This document shows positions 10,900 through 22,785 of a stretch of DNA of 64,000 nt, one piece after another. Both the position numbers and the translations under genes were made by a program. Location of the stretch: contig NC_084776.1 of assembly GCF_028858725.1 (NCBI RefSeq), forward strand, positions 2,852,001 to 2,916,000. Reading direction: 5' to 3'. Each line of letters begins with the position of its first letter. Position 1 is the stretch's first letter. The notes under the pieces are model-generated. The model saw only the letters and a list, made by a program, of their open reading frames with translations, had not been told where the DNA came from and made no database searches. The DNA comes from Colius striatus. Its lineage: Eukaryota; Chordata; Aves; Coliiformes; Coliidae.

Positions 10900-12894
10900 G
10901 TGAGTGGGCTCCCGCCCGAGGACTCCGGGGGAGGGGAGGGCTTTGTCTGCCGTTTCATTTTTTTCATCATTATCATCATTATTATTATTATTGTTTCCTC
11001 CACCCTCCTTTTTTTTTTTCTCCATTTTTTCCTTTTCCCCGCAGCTCTTTATTTTTAGCCGGCGGCCCCGGCGCTCGCCGCGGAGCTGGTGCGGCGGTGG
11101 CGATGCAGAAATCAGGTCTCAAATGTTGGGAAAGTGATGCAGGGAAGGCGGAGGGGGGGGACACCGAGCCCCTCGGCTCTGGCATTTTCTTTTTTATCCC
11201 CTCCTTCCCCCGCCATCGTAATTTCTCTGAAGTGTCCATAATGTGCGCCAAGCTTTGCGCTGGGGGGTTTTCTCGTTTTTTCTCTTTTTTTACTGCTTCC
11301 AATAGCGTGTTTCCTTCTAATCGCATCTCCCCCCGCCGTTCCTCGTGGAGTGACACAGGGATTCACTGCAGCCCCGTTGCCTCTCTCGGGGGGTATTCAG
11401 GCACTTCCCACAAAGTTTGGGCAGCGGCTCAACTCCCGCCTGGGCACACGGCGGTGGTCCTGCCTGTGCCCCCCGCCCGGCCCGCGGCTGCAGCACAGCC
11501 TGGGTGCAGGCAGCGCCCCGAGGGATGCTGGAGCCCACGCCTCGCTCCATCCCTCGGCTGCGAAGCCCCCGAGGGAGCTGTGCACCAGCCTGGACCCACT
11601 GTGCAGCACCGCAGAGGGGTCAGCGGGGTGCTGAGACCCGCCTTGCCCCGCTCAGGGGGATCCCTCGGATGCGCTCCTGCATCCCCCAGCCCAGCCGGGC
11701 TCCCGTGGGGCTGCCGGTGGGTGCCGGTGGCGCCGCGCACGCACTCGCCTGTTCCTCCGTGAGAAGTTCCCCAGTGGGATGAGGAAACGTTGCCGGAGCC
11801 ACTTGGGCTTCCTCTGCCGAGAAAGTCGTGCCGATGCTGTGTAGTATAAAATGGAGGAGGGAAATGCCCGGTGGCTGCCGGGGCCGGCGGCGCGGGAAGG
11901 AAACGCGTCCGCACGATCGCAGGTTCACGCCGTGCCCGGGACACCGCGGGGCCGGGGGAGCGAGGACGCGAGTGCCCACGGCCACCTCGCAGTCCCAGCC
12001 CGGCGTGGCTCCTGTCAGCCGGCGTCAGGGCCTGACCCCGCCAGCGGCCCGTGCGCAGGTGTGGCAGCGCTGGCGTTTGGCGAGGAGCCCCGTGAAGGGA
12101 CAAAACCGCCCCTGCGGCACCCACGGCCGCCGGGGGACGCGGAGCCGGGCTGGGGAGATCCCCCCAGTGTCTGACGGGGTGTCCTCCTCCAGCCCCCTGG
12201 CACCCTGTGGGGCTGCAGCCTCCTGCTGTGCTTAGTGACCTGGGGGCTGCAGGGTGGCAGGGAGGTGTCTCCATCCCCTGCTGCCAGGCTCCCTGCCAGC
12301 AACATCACCCCGTAAGGCCCTGGGGCTCGGCAGCCCTGGAGCAGCCATTTTGGGGAACGGGCAGGCTCCGGAGCAGTCACCATCACCCCGAGTGCCAGTG
12401 GCTGCTCAGTGGGTTCGGGATGCCGCGGGCTGCGGTGCTGGGTTGTATCATTGACCAAATGCAGAGCAAGTGGGTGGTCCTGAGGTGTCACCAAGCGCCC
12501 CGGGCAAGGCAGGAGGGTGCAGCAGGAGAGGAAGGGTGTTCTGGGGAGCTCCTGCAGCTCCACCAGCCCTCACTGGGTCCCGCGGTGGATCCTTCAAGAA
12601 CCACATCCATCCGCCCCCACGCAGCGAAGCGCAGGCGACAGCTCCCAGCTGCTGGGCTTTGCTGACGGAACAGCTCAGCCGCCTGCTGAGCGGAGAGTTC
12701 CTGCTCCTGGGCTCAAAGGGCGTGAGCACCGAGGGGTGAGAGGCAGAAACTTCAGCCCAAGCCCTGCATCTCATCCCTCTGCAGCACGGGGACCGGCCGG
12801 CAGTGCCTTAGGGAGGTTACAGCTGTCAGTCCATGGCTCTTTCAGCAAAATTCATCTTAAACTGACACCTGGCTCTTTCTCTCCTCTTTTCCAG
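10900..12894 (+). other. SLC16A6 intron 1
   Basis: A 2.0-kb GC-rich intron with a long T-rich tract near 10960-11040 and no recognisable exon. Long open frames on both strands (for example 11429-12274 minus) are composition effects. Confidence 0.7.
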
Positions 12895-12901
12895 ATCAAA
12901 A

Positions 12902-13136
12902 ATGACGGTCAAAGCTGAAAAGATGTCGTGCTTAGCTCCAAATGTTTATACTAAAGTGCCTGACGGAGGATGGGGTTGGACAATTGCTTTTGCTTTTTTC
13001 TTTGTGGAAGCTCTAACTTATGGCATTCTCAAATCATTTGGTGTCTTCTTTAACGACCTGATGGAAACCTTTGATGAAACCAACAGCAGGATATCATGGA
13101 TAATATCCATCTGTGTGTTTGTCCAGGCCTTCACAG
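12902..13136 (+). CDS. SLC16A6: SLC16A6 coding exon 1 (exon 2 of the transcript)
   Basis: The exon begins at 12895 after a TTTTCCAG acceptor; coding begins at 12902 ([10 protein letters not shown]). It covers TM1 and part of TM2, and ends TTCACAG/GTACGAG after residue 78 plus one base. Confidence 0.95.
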
Positions 13137-16100
13137 GTACGAGACACTGGGAGTGCAAGGAGGAGGCGTGCTGCTGACTCAGCATACAGGGACCCGCTAC
13201 CTGTGACTTTTGCCTCTCTTGATGGCTCTGTTATAAACTGCAGCCATAAAGCCCAGAGCCCACGTGCTCCTGAAGTACCAAGAAATGTCTATCTTGTCCT
13301 GGCAATCCCTTTGAGCCCTGGCTTACGGCCTTGTGTGTGGTACAGGGACATGGTCCGTGTCCTTGAGCCTCGCCTGGCTGTTGAGCTCACGTCAGCAAGG
13401 GCTGAAAACAAGAGTTTGGAAAACTAACTCTGTAGTGAAAAGGATTAGAAATAACTTGAGCCTTGCTGAGGTCCAGTGGTGCCTGTGGGTGTTGCTAGAA
13501 GTTTGTCCCACGCTGCCACGCGTTTGATTTGGTCTCTTCTGACGATGTTTTTAGCACCTCCTGAATGCCGTGAGCTGTGCAGGGACGGCTCTGGGATGAT
13601 GCCCTGGGTGGCAGTGGAGGTGGCATGTCACAGGGACATGGCCAGGGGTACTTAGAGAGGCTCTGAAGGAGGTGGCAGCTGGTGGGGTTGCTGATTTGGG
13701 TGCTGACCACGGCTCTCTTCCTCTCCTGCCCATCCAGCTCCTCTGTCGACGGTCCTCAGCAACCGCTTTGGCCACCGTCTGGTGGTGATGGCCGGAGGGG
13801 TGCTGATCAGCACCGGCATGGTCATCGCGGCCTTTGCCCGCACTGTGGTGGACATGTACGTCACCATTGGTGTCATCTCTGGTGAGTGCTCCTGCTCCTG
13901 AACCTCCAAACACTCCCCGCTCTCTCCTGCGGCTTCCTGCAAGCGCAGCTCTGGCCAGGGGGGCTTCACTCCTCACGACACGGGGAGCGCTTGAGAAACG
14001 TTCTTGCCCTTGCTGAGCTGTCCTCACCCTCCTGGTAGAGGTGAGGACCTGGGCTCAAGGCTTGGCTTTCTGTCCTGTGCCACCCTGGGGACCACGCTGG
14101 GACTTGCTCCTGCAGACCGCTGCGCTGGTGCAGCTGTACTCGTTGCTTCCAATGACTGATGAAAGCTGCTCACGAGGTCAAATCCTCTCACCTCTATCTC
14201 TCTCTTTTCTGATCCTTTCCCCCCTCTCCAGTCTGGCCTGGATGTGTGTCCTGCTCACACCCCCACCACGAGCTTGCCTTGCTTAGGACAGCAGTTGCTA
14301 CAGGCTCAAACTCTTTAGGCAGATGGGCCTTGCTGGCTGTTGGGGAGCAGAAGGCATTATCTAGCAGATTTGGGAGGTTGGGTCTTGTTCTTTTCTCTGT
14401 TTTTTTTTCTTTTCCCCCCATCCAATTTAAAACAAAATAACAGTCTGCTTTCCCCAATGATTTTTTTCCAGGGTGACTTGCTGAGTTGGTGTTGCATCGG
14501 TGTTTCCCTCTCCTTTACTTGTTGTTATGGCAATTTTTGGCATTTATTCACAGGCCTTGGATACTGCCTCACTTTCCTCCCGACTGTCACCATTTTATCA
14601 CAGTACTTTGACAAAAGGCGTTCACTGGTCACAGCAGTGGCATCTACCGGGGAGTGTTTCGCCATCTTCTCCTTTGCACCAGGTACAGTGCCCAAAAGCT
14701 CTTGTTCACACCTGCACGCCTAAAGCACACTGCTGCTCCAGGCCCTTTCCCCAAGCAAAGTGGAGCCATCAGTGCTGAGCTGGTGCTCGTGGACCTTCCC
14801 CTGAGCTGCTAAAGTCCACATGTGGTTGCTCAATGTGCCCGTGGCACTCGTGCCCTGCAGGCAAAGTTACAAGTAATCCTAAAGGCTGGTCTGAGGATGT
14901 CTGAGCCTCCTCAGCATTGCCTGCCAGAGCAGGACGTGCCTCGCTGATAAACAGCCCGCTGGGTTCCCTATATAGATCTACCAGGCTAAAAATAAGACCC
15001 AGAAAGTTCAGTTATTTAGAAGACATACAGTACACATAACTGTTCCTAAAGGTTAATGGGCTTGTGCTTAGCATGGGCTGCCAAACTGCTCCAGCCTTTT
15101 GCAGACCTGTCCCTGTGCTGTCAGCACCTGTCAAGTGAGCTGCTGGGCACACTTGCTTTCAGCTAATACCCGTTGCAAAGCAGCTTTGATTACAAGTGAA
15201 GGCTTGTGATTGAGCAGTGGCATGCCCCTTTGAGTACAGCTGAGACACTTCCTCTAGTAGCTGGTTTCAGGGTGGGGTGAGCTGAGAGAGGAAGCTTGAA
15301 TGTTGGGTTTGCTCTCATTCGCTATAAATAACACCACCTTCATCCTTGTGCATCCCAAACTCACTGAGACCTCAAAAGTGGCTCCCTAGAGGGTACCTTT
15401 TGCTAGCCAGATGCTAAATGCCAGGTCTAGCTCTTGTCTGCTGCAGCTGATGGGAGGAATGTGGGTGTCAGGCCCCTGGGTGGCCCTGGGCAGGATGGAC
15501 CAGGAGGGACTCACGCCCAGCCTCTGCAGGAGCTGAGGTGCTTGGGACCCTCCAGTCCTGGAGCCCCAGTTACACCCCTAGCTGTAAATTCATAGAGCTC
15601 CTGGGTACAACTACAGGCTTTTCTAGTTATACTTTCTTCTTCTTTTTCTGCCCTCTTCCCTCAGCAATTACTGCTTTGAAGGAGCAGATTGGCTGGAGAT
15701 ACAGCCTCCTTTTTGTCGGGGTGCTGCAGCTGGGCATCGTCATCTGCGGGTCCCTCCTGCAACCCATCATCATCCAAGCGCAGGAAGAAGCGAAGGCGCA
15801 GCCTCCGGAAGAGCCCACGGAGACAAAGTACATGCTTGAAAACGAGCAAACACGCACCTCAATAGAGTCCATAGACTCAGGAGTCGAAATAACTACCTCA
15901 CCCAAAAATGTGCCTGGAAACACCAAAGCAGAGCCGAAAAGTGAAGAACCAAAGGAACACGTACAGATACTTGCTGAGAAGAACAGCACCCCTCCAGAAC
16001 CAAAAACCAAACTACTGGACTTTTCTGTGATGAAAAGCTATAGCTTTATCTGTTATGCACTCTTTGGCCTCTTTGCTACCCTGGGCTTCTTCGCTCCCTC

Positions 16101-17335
16101 TCTCTACATCATTCCCCTGAGCCTCAGCCTCGGCATCAGCAAAGACCACTCCGCATACATCCTGTCGGCCATGGCCATCGCTGAGGTCTTTGGAAGAATT
16201 TCAGCTGGCTGGGTTCTCAACAAGCAGCCCATCCGCAAGATCTACATCGAACTCATCTGCGTCGTCCTGCTGTCTCTAGCGTTGTTTGCCTTCCCTTTTG
16301 CCTCCGGGTTCTGCGGCTTGATGGCATGCAGCGTGTTTTTTGGGTTCATGCTGGGGACGGTGGCGGGCACACACATTCCCCTCCTGGCAGAAGACGACGT
16401 GGTTGGCATCGCAAAGCTGTCTTCTGCAGCCGGAGTCTACGTCTTCATTCAAAGCTTAGCTGGGTTGGCTGGACCACCCCTTGCAGGTAACTCGAAGACT
16501 TTTCACCTGTGGGGGTTTTTTGGTGTGTTTGAGAGCTCTTGGTGCTGGTACCTGTCTAGAAAGCGTTCTGGCACTGCTAAGCATCGTACTATCCTAAAAG
16601 CCCTGCAACTACTATTAGGAGGCTCTCTGAGCCAGAAGGCTGCTGCAATGCAGCTCTGCAGAGTCCCCCAGATGAGGCAGTCGCCACTGAGGAACCTCAG
16701 AGTGAAGAGAAATACTGCAGCGCTACCCTGATCCTGTCAGAAACCTAAAACTGGCACCACTTCAGGCTCTAGCGCGCGGCAGAAACACATTGCTTGTGCT
16801 GGGCATCTGTTTCCACCACACGCTGCAGAGAGGTGAAGTCCCTCCCGCGACACAGATGCTTGATGCATCTCTGGCACTGCGGGGATGCCGAGCCCGGAAG
16901 GTTCTGACTTGCCTGAAGATGACACCACGTAGCCCAGAACGCAGTGTTTGTACTTTTCTCAAGGTAGCATCTGTTTTTCACTGAGCATCTCTCGATGGCA
17001 GATAAAATGACGCAGTGGTACTTGGATCTTACAGGAGGGATGGAGGGGAGAGGGAGAGTGGGTCGTGGCTAACTGCTGTAAATGTGTTTTCTGCAGGTGT
17101 CTTAGTGGATACGACAAAGAACTACAGCTCAGCCTTTTACTCCTGTGCCGCTGGCGTGCTCCTGGCTTCTGTGTTCCTGTCCCTGGTGAGGCCGTGCAAG
17201 GTTGGGCTGTGCCAGCGCCGGCAGCGGTGTGTGGAGAGGACGGCGGGGGTTGTGTCAGACTTGCCAGATGATTTTATTGATATGGATATTGGAAAAGCAG
17301 AAAATTCAGGAAAAGCCTCTGAGCGTGTGGCATAA
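12902..17335 (+). CDS. SLC16A6: Monocarboxylate transporter 7 (SLC16A6), complete, 5 coding exons
   Basis: A major facilitator superfamily carrier of the plasma membrane; MCT7 has been linked to ketone-body (beta-hydroxybutyrate) export from liver cells and to taurine transport. Exons 12902-13136, 13738-13881, 14554-14682, 15665-16486 and 17097-17335 join in frame to 522 aa, against about 523 in human. The N-terminus carries the MCT signature DGGWGW (21-26) leading into TM1. The loop SNRFGHR follows TM2, and [11 protein letters not shown] lies in the TM4 region. A long charged cytosolic loop (about 207-292) separates the two six-helix halves and includes [20 protein letters not shown], nearly identical to human. 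The conserved TM8 arginine is in EVFGRI (R347). The C-tail ends ASERVA. The start follows the acceptor by 7 nt and has A at -3; M8 is a weaker alternative. The gene runs antisense to ARSG, upstream of its coding exons. Confidence 0.97.
13137..13737 (+). other. SLC16A6 intron 2
   Basis: 601-bp intron; no repeats or other features recognised. Confidence 0.8.
13738..13881 (+). CDS. SLC16A6: SLC16A6 coding exon 2
   Basis: Acceptor CATCCAG/CTCCTCTG, donor TCTG/GTGAGT. It encodes [20 protein letters not shown] and TM3. 144 nt, phase 1 to phase 1. Confidence 0.95.
13882..14553 (+). other. SLC16A6 intron 3
   Basis: 672-bp intron with a T-rich tract near 14398-14415; nothing else recognised. Confidence 0.8.
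14554..14682 (+). CDS. SLC16A6: SLC16A6 coding exon 3
   Basis: Acceptor TTCACAG/GCCTTGG, donor CACCAG/GTACAG. It encodes [19 protein letters not shown] and [15 protein letters not shown], matching human almost residue for residue. 129 nt. Confidence 0.95.
14683..15664 (+). other. SLC16A6 intron 4
   Basis: 982-bp intron with a strong polypyrimidine tract before the acceptor; no other feature seen. Confidence 0.8.
15665..16486 (+). CDS. SLC16A6: SLC16A6 coding exon 4 (large exon, TM6 to TM11 region)
   Basis: 822 nt. Acceptor CCCTCAG/CAATTACT, donor TTGCAG/GTAACT. It holds the central loop, [26 protein letters not shown], and [14 protein letters not shown]. All are hallmarks of this MCT. Confidence 0.97.
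16487..17096 (+). other. SLC16A6 intron 5
   Basis: 610-bp intron. The frame of the preceding exon happens to stay open for about 245 bp past the donor, so an unspliced transcript would encode an altered C-terminus. Confidence 0.75.
17097..17335 (+). CDS. SLC16A6: SLC16A6 last coding exon
   Basis: Acceptor CTGCAG/GTGTCTTA. It encodes [31 protein letters not shown] and a divergent acidic tail ([11 protein letters not shown]). Stop TAA at 17333-17335. Confidence 0.95.
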
Positions 17336-19635
17336 AAGCCACCCTGTCCTCTCTCCATCTAATGTCCTCGGCGTAAAACTAGGAAAAGTGTCATCTCTGC
17401 TCCACGTTCTAGAACAGCATTCGAAAGGGAATGTGAAGTTTTAAATGTGAACACTTGCCACCAACAACTTCTTTTGTGTTTTTAATTCTTAGGAAGATCT
17501 TTTTTTTTTTTAACCAACAATGAAAAAGCTCCATAGAAAATACAGATAGCCACATAACTTCTATCTAGCATGAAGATAGGATGCACACTCCTGCTTTCCT
17601 CGTAAGAAGCAACACCTAAAGGTTTGATCCCAGATAAAAAACTGAGAATGGCAACAGCAGAAGCAGCTCAGCCTCTGACTGTCCCCATCCATCCCCTACT
17701 GCAATTTCTGCCAGGCAAGAAAACAATGATACAGACTGGAGATGAATGTTTGGCAACACCACCCGTATCCAACTGAATCTTCATCTGGAAGAATATGGAC
17801 TTATGTTTTAGATTTGAGGAGGAGATTAGGTGAGATAGCAGACTTAAACCATTGATAATGTTCTTCTAATTAACTTGAATGTCACAAATGCTGGGAAATT
17901 GGAGGCTCCATATGTCTTTATGGCCAGTTATTACTGCACATATAAGATAATTTTTCTTCTCCCAATGGGTATCCTTAGAACTGTTTTCCATTGCTAGGCA
18001 GATCTGATGTACTGTTTCTAATTTAACTAGTATTTATTAATTTATTCTGAGATTGTTCAAGGAGGTTAGCTTCAATCACTGGAGAGGAAAAATCATCTTT
18101 TGCATAATGGAAAGCCCTCTTAACATCACTGTCTTCAATACCTATCTTATATTGCTAGCTTGGGAAATTGTTGGGAGACTTATTCTTGCAGCATAGAGTG
18201 TAGCTGTTTTTAATAGGTAGGTCTTAGGTAACCCAATTGTTTTAAAAAGGAAAAAAAAAATTAAGAGAATAAACTCCAGATTCAGCATCATCTTTCCATA
18301 AGGCCTCAGCTGGTGTCAGTGGCCCCGAGCGCTGCCACAGCCAGCCCACCCCGCAGGGAGCATTCGGCACAGTATGTCTTAATGTACCCGAAACCTTCAC
18401 TTCCAGGTGCACACGGAAACCTTCACTGAGAGAACATGGAAACCCCCACGTTCCTCATCCCCTCGCAGGCTGCTCCCCACATCCCCCACCCCTGGGGGCA
18501 CAGGGTGGTTGGCCTGAGCCCTACCCTGGCCCCTGGCTCTCCCCATTCCCCCGAAGTCAGCGAGAGGGTTTCTTTGCTGCTGACTTCAGTGAGAAATGAG
18601 CTGGAGCCTGTGCACGTGGAAGACATGAAGGGAATGATAAGGAGACAACATAGCTGTTCATTTAGTCTTAACGGGAGCGATTCCTGCTCACAGTGACACA
18701 AGCTTGCTTACCCCACCTATATGCATCTTAACGCCTCTAGGCAACTCAGGGGGACAAATAAAACAAGTCTGTTCTGGTTTGGACAAAACCAAGCCAACGT
18801 TTCTGTGTATTGAAGTGGAAATGGCATCACGCATTAATTGCTATGCTGACCTGTGTATTACCAGCCATAGAAATGTGGGACAATCTTAAACCCAACAAAC
18901 TGTTTTGGGAAGGTGCTCAATTTGTTGTTTTTTTTTTCTGTCTTGGATGTCCAAAAAAGAAGAGAAACGGGCACTCTTGCAACCAAGTGGCTAGAGCAAT
19001 TCATCCTCACTGCCTGAGACCCGCGGTCTCGTGTCCTTCCTCTGCCTCAGCACTTTATCACGGCCAGCAGAACCTCGCTGCATTGCACCCAGGACTGGAA
19101 GACCCCTTAGAGAGAACTAGAGTTTTGTGACTCAGTGAGTAAATGAACAAAGAACGACGTTGCATTAAGATGTACTTTTTATTTATTGTTAATTTATGAT
19201 ACTTCAAGCATTTTGGTAAATGTTCTGTAGACTTATCAGTGTAAGGTTATTGAAGTCTTTGTGATACGAGACCTCACTACAGCACTTTGCTATTACAACT
19301 CTGCTTGGAAGTGGAATAAGGCCTCGAGGCTGTGCGTGTGTGTGGAAGCTCCCTGTTCTGCAGATTCATGAGGTTCTACTGTAACTTAATTATTGGGTTG
19401 GGTTTTGTTTTTTACTACACTTTCCAATACAGATCAAATAATACGTTTGTCACTGACCTCACAGTACGTTTCTGTTCCTGTCTGTGTAGCGGCACGAGCA
19501 GGGGAGCGAGTGAGTGTGTGTGCGGGCGCAGAAGACCCAGAAGCAGGACTTACTGATTTGTTTGTAACGTACTTAGTGGACTCTGGAAATACTCTAAAAC
19601 ACTGAGATTTGCAATAAATTTTTTCTTGATTTTTT
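17336..19635 (+). other. SLC16A6: SLC16A6 3' UTR
   Basis: About 2.3 kb from the stop codon to the AATAAA at 19613-19618, which is followed by a T-rich downstream element. AATAAA hexamers at 18268-18273 and 18757-18762 could give shorter forms. An AU-rich patch with ATTTATT lies near 19180-19196. The end is inferred from signals only. Confidence 0.65.
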
Positions 19636-19676
19636 TTTCTCGTCCTCTCTCCTTATTTTTTAACACTTGAAATAAA
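19613..19676 (+). terminator. SLC16A6 polyadenylation signals
   Basis: AATAAA at 19613-19618 with a long T-rich stretch just after it, and a second AATAAA at 19671-19676. The first has the better downstream context. Confidence 0.65.
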
Positions 19677-19699
19677 GGAACAACCTCTGGAGGAGGCGG

Positions 19700-22624
19700 C
19701 AGGCTGAGCCTTCACCTCACAGTGTTGTGCTGGGCTTTGGTTGCCTGCTTTCCTTCCCCAAAGGGCTCTCACAGCGTGGCTGTCACATGCCACTTCCTCA
19801 GCCTGAAGTACAGTGTTTATCCTGCCCATTGGGCAATCCTAAGCTCTTTTAAAAGGAGTTGCTTGGAAGCTGGGAGATTAGTGCTGACCTCAAGCGTACT
19901 TGTGTAAACCCTCCGCCAGGAAGGCTTGATTAGAAGGAGCCTTTTCTTCTGAGTGGTAACTGAATGGGTGGCACTTAGGAACATTATCCTCGTGTCTTCA
20001 AGAAGCATGCAATCATGTCATTATTTTATCATGTCTGAATTGCAGAACAGTTTCCCACTGCCAGGCTGGGCAGCTCACGGATCAGACATCAGGCTACTCA
20101 ATAAAATAGCAGGATAAGGGGTGATTTTCTTTCCTTCCAACCTTATTTGTTTCTTACACCAGCTGAGATACGCCCTTCCCTGCTTGGCCCCTAAGTCCTA
20201 ACATCACCAAGCACTACAAGGAGTAATGCTGCCATGCTGCTGAATTCCAAAGATCATGCATACATTAGATTTGCAAATGAACCACTTGTTGAGGGAATCA
20301 TCAGGAGCCAAGCAACTCGTTTCCATTGTAGTTCTGATTGCAAAAGTCCTCCAACAGAGGTGATCACACATGCAAGTGGCACGGCCTTAACACAAACACC
20401 AAGGAGCTAATCTGTCTCCAAATTTCATTCTGGCTCAGCTACAGCAGTGAACAACAAACATTTGCAACAGCTTCCTCACACCACCATCCCCCCAGACCGA
20501 TGACAAGGGCTGTACACTGTTCCCATCAATCAAAGCACATGGAACTGTTGCACTAGCACATGTTTCCCTGAACACAAACAAATTTGAGTAACTTTTCCCA
20601 CGTGGTTTAAATTAATTGCCCACGACCTCCTCTGTCCTCCTAGTACAAAGGCATAGAGGCCAGAACAAAACAGGGTAAGAATACTTTTTAATCGGTAGGA
20701 TTGTAGATGTAGTTAGTACCGGTAAATAAAAGGACAACATGGGTCAGAACTCACTTCTCAAGCCCCGGTATCCCTCTGGAAAGTGGTTGTATAAACTGCT
20801 GTAGTCAATGAGGCCAGGGCCAGGCAAATGTAAATAAAGGAAACTGCACAAGGTCAGCTTGCAGAAGGACAAAAAGCCCTCAGAGTGTAGGTATCTGTCC
20901 TTTCCGAGGCAGAAAGGAAGCTGTACAGTGGAGTTGTTTGTTGTTTTGGGGTCTTAAAAACAACCCAAACCAACCAAACACAACAAAACCATTTTCCCAT
21001 TTGAAATTAAAAGGAAGGGCAACCTCTTGTTCTGTTTCACTCCTTTTAGATAAGCCAACATCAGGTACTTCAGGGGACAAATGGATCTTTAAAAATAGCT
21101 AAACTGGCTTTGGAAAAAATAAAGTAGGTGCTTACAAAACAACTGGAGTGTTTTAACGCTTCCCTTCAGATGTTACTTGTTAGCATCTGAGATCATCATT
21201 TTCCAGCTGCCCGTAGTAAACATGACCTGAATATTCACAGTGATGCAAGCCCAAGCCCCAGCCTTCCTTCCTCCTTCTTTAAAGCTCTTCTTAAAGGTGC
21301 TTCACAGGTCAGGTTTAGGAAAAGACCCCTGTAACCTCTGGCTTGAAGACTTGAGAGAGAAAGCGCTGCTGGCCCTGTGGAATTATGTTATCCTTGATGT
21401 GCACAGCAGAGGACATTTCCCTGGTTCCCACAGTGGGAAAGGCTCCCGGGCATCCCAGGCCGGTTTGGGGCCGCGATGCGTCGTGCCTCGGCCGACCCAG
21501 GCCACCTCTGGGGATCCTGGCAGCCCAACAAAGGCTTTTCCCCTCCCTGGTTTCACTCAACACGGACTTTTACTTGCAGGATTTGCAAATCCGTGGCTGC
21601 GCCAGCATAAAGTTCGCTCTTGCAAATTGCAGTAAGTCAGCTAATAAATCAAACCCAAACCCCCACCCTCCTTCCTACTGCAGTTGTCAAGCTCCAGTTA
21701 CAACAATTTGTGGTAAAATATTACTCACCAGCACTTTGGCCCGTGTGAGCAGTTCTGCCTCTGTAAAGACAGCCCCCTAAATCACTGTTTTGTCACAGAA
21801 GCCACAAGCATAACCGAAAGACTTATTACACACAGGCATTATGAGAATAAGGCCGAGGAGACAATAGTTTCCCTTTGCTTCCCTTTTGTCAAAGCTTTCA
21901 TTAATGTCGTGAACATCTTTTTCTACTTCACCCGCTGCCAGCTGCTTGCCACAGTCAGCCTGCCAGAGGAACAGTCCAAACGAGCCCCCAAGAGCCTGAG
22001 CAGCAGCGAGACCGAGCCGGGTGACAGCACAGCAGGGCCCTGAGCATCACCCTGTGCTCCTGCTTCACTGACCTGCTGGCACCCATCACCCCGCCTCTCT
22101 GCTCTGTTAATTCCCTTTGATGTCCCTCAGCTTGCACTTGTGCTAGGAGGAGTTACCAGAATTAGGCACTTTAAGCACATCAAGGCTTTTGCATTTGATG
22201 TTGATGTGGCTGGTTTGGTTTTTATTTCCAGTGTTGTGAAATGTGACAAAGACCCAAAATCATCAGTGACAAGTGAAGGCCATTTGTGGAGTTATAGCTG
22301 GGGTTCAAGGGCAGACAGAGACAGGCACAGGAGGGGGGGGCACAGGGCTCCCAGCACCAGCTTTGGCAGGGGGGCTGTCCATTCCCACTGCTGTCCAGGC
22401 ACAGCAACAGGGCGATGCTCCTGCCTAAGCTGAGCATCCTCCTAACCCCCACCCTGGGGGCTGACAGAACAGGATCAGCTCCTCTCGTGCCCCGACTGCC
22501 ACCTCAGCTGCCTGTACATGTGGCCCCTGCTCCACCTCCATAATGGCAGAGAAGGTTTCCTGCAGTGGGTATAAACTGACTGTAAATGAATGACTAAGTA
22601 ACGCAGTGATGGATGCACAGATGG
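19700..22624. other. Non-coding spacer downstream of SLC16A6
   Basis: No gene or named repeat recognised. If ARSG starts near 27.8 kb, this is also ARSG intron on the minus strand. Confidence 0.5.
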
Positions 22625-22625
22625 C

Positions 22626-22785
22626 CTGAAGGAAGGAGTCTCCTTCTCTGGAGGTCTTCAAAACCCGCCTGGACATGTTCCTGTGTGACCTGATCTAGAT
22701 GGGACCTGCTTTGGCAGGAGGGTTGGAGTGGATGGTCTCTAAAGGTCCCTTCCAACCCCTGTCATTCTGTGACTCTGTGATACCA
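22626..22785 (+). mobile_element. CR1 LINE 3' fragment
   Basis: A sense-strand CR1 end containing AAAACCCGCCTGGACATGTT, GGTCCCTTCCAACCCCTGTC and the terminal octamer-like repeat ATTCTGTGACTCTGTGA. Confidence 0.9.

Larger units (their letters stand above)
10360..10920 (+). promoter_or_regulatory. SLC16A6: CpG-island promoter of SLC16A6
   Basis: A dense CpG and GC-box island of about 560 bp that includes the TATA box and the non-coding first exon. A long G-rich run (10555-10591) lies about 150 bp upstream of the TATA box. The island ends abruptly after the exon 1 donor. Confidence 0.85.

Noticed and set aside
10042-11762. Open frames of 276 and 455 codons (plus) and about 276 codons (minus) over the SLC16A6 promoter
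   Set aside because: They overlap in several frames of a CpG island where stops are rare, give low-complexity Ala/Gly/Pro/Arg protein, and cross the TATA box and the exon 1 donor.
11429-12274. 281-codon minus-strand open frame in SLC16A6 intron 1
   Set aside because: GC-rich intron sequence with no domain; overlapping open frames on the other strand point to composition.
16487-16731. Extension of the large SLC16A6 exon through intron 5 to a stop at 16731
   Set aside because: The donor CAG/GTAACT and the acceptor at 17096 restore the conserved C-terminal helix; the extension has no homology to the family.
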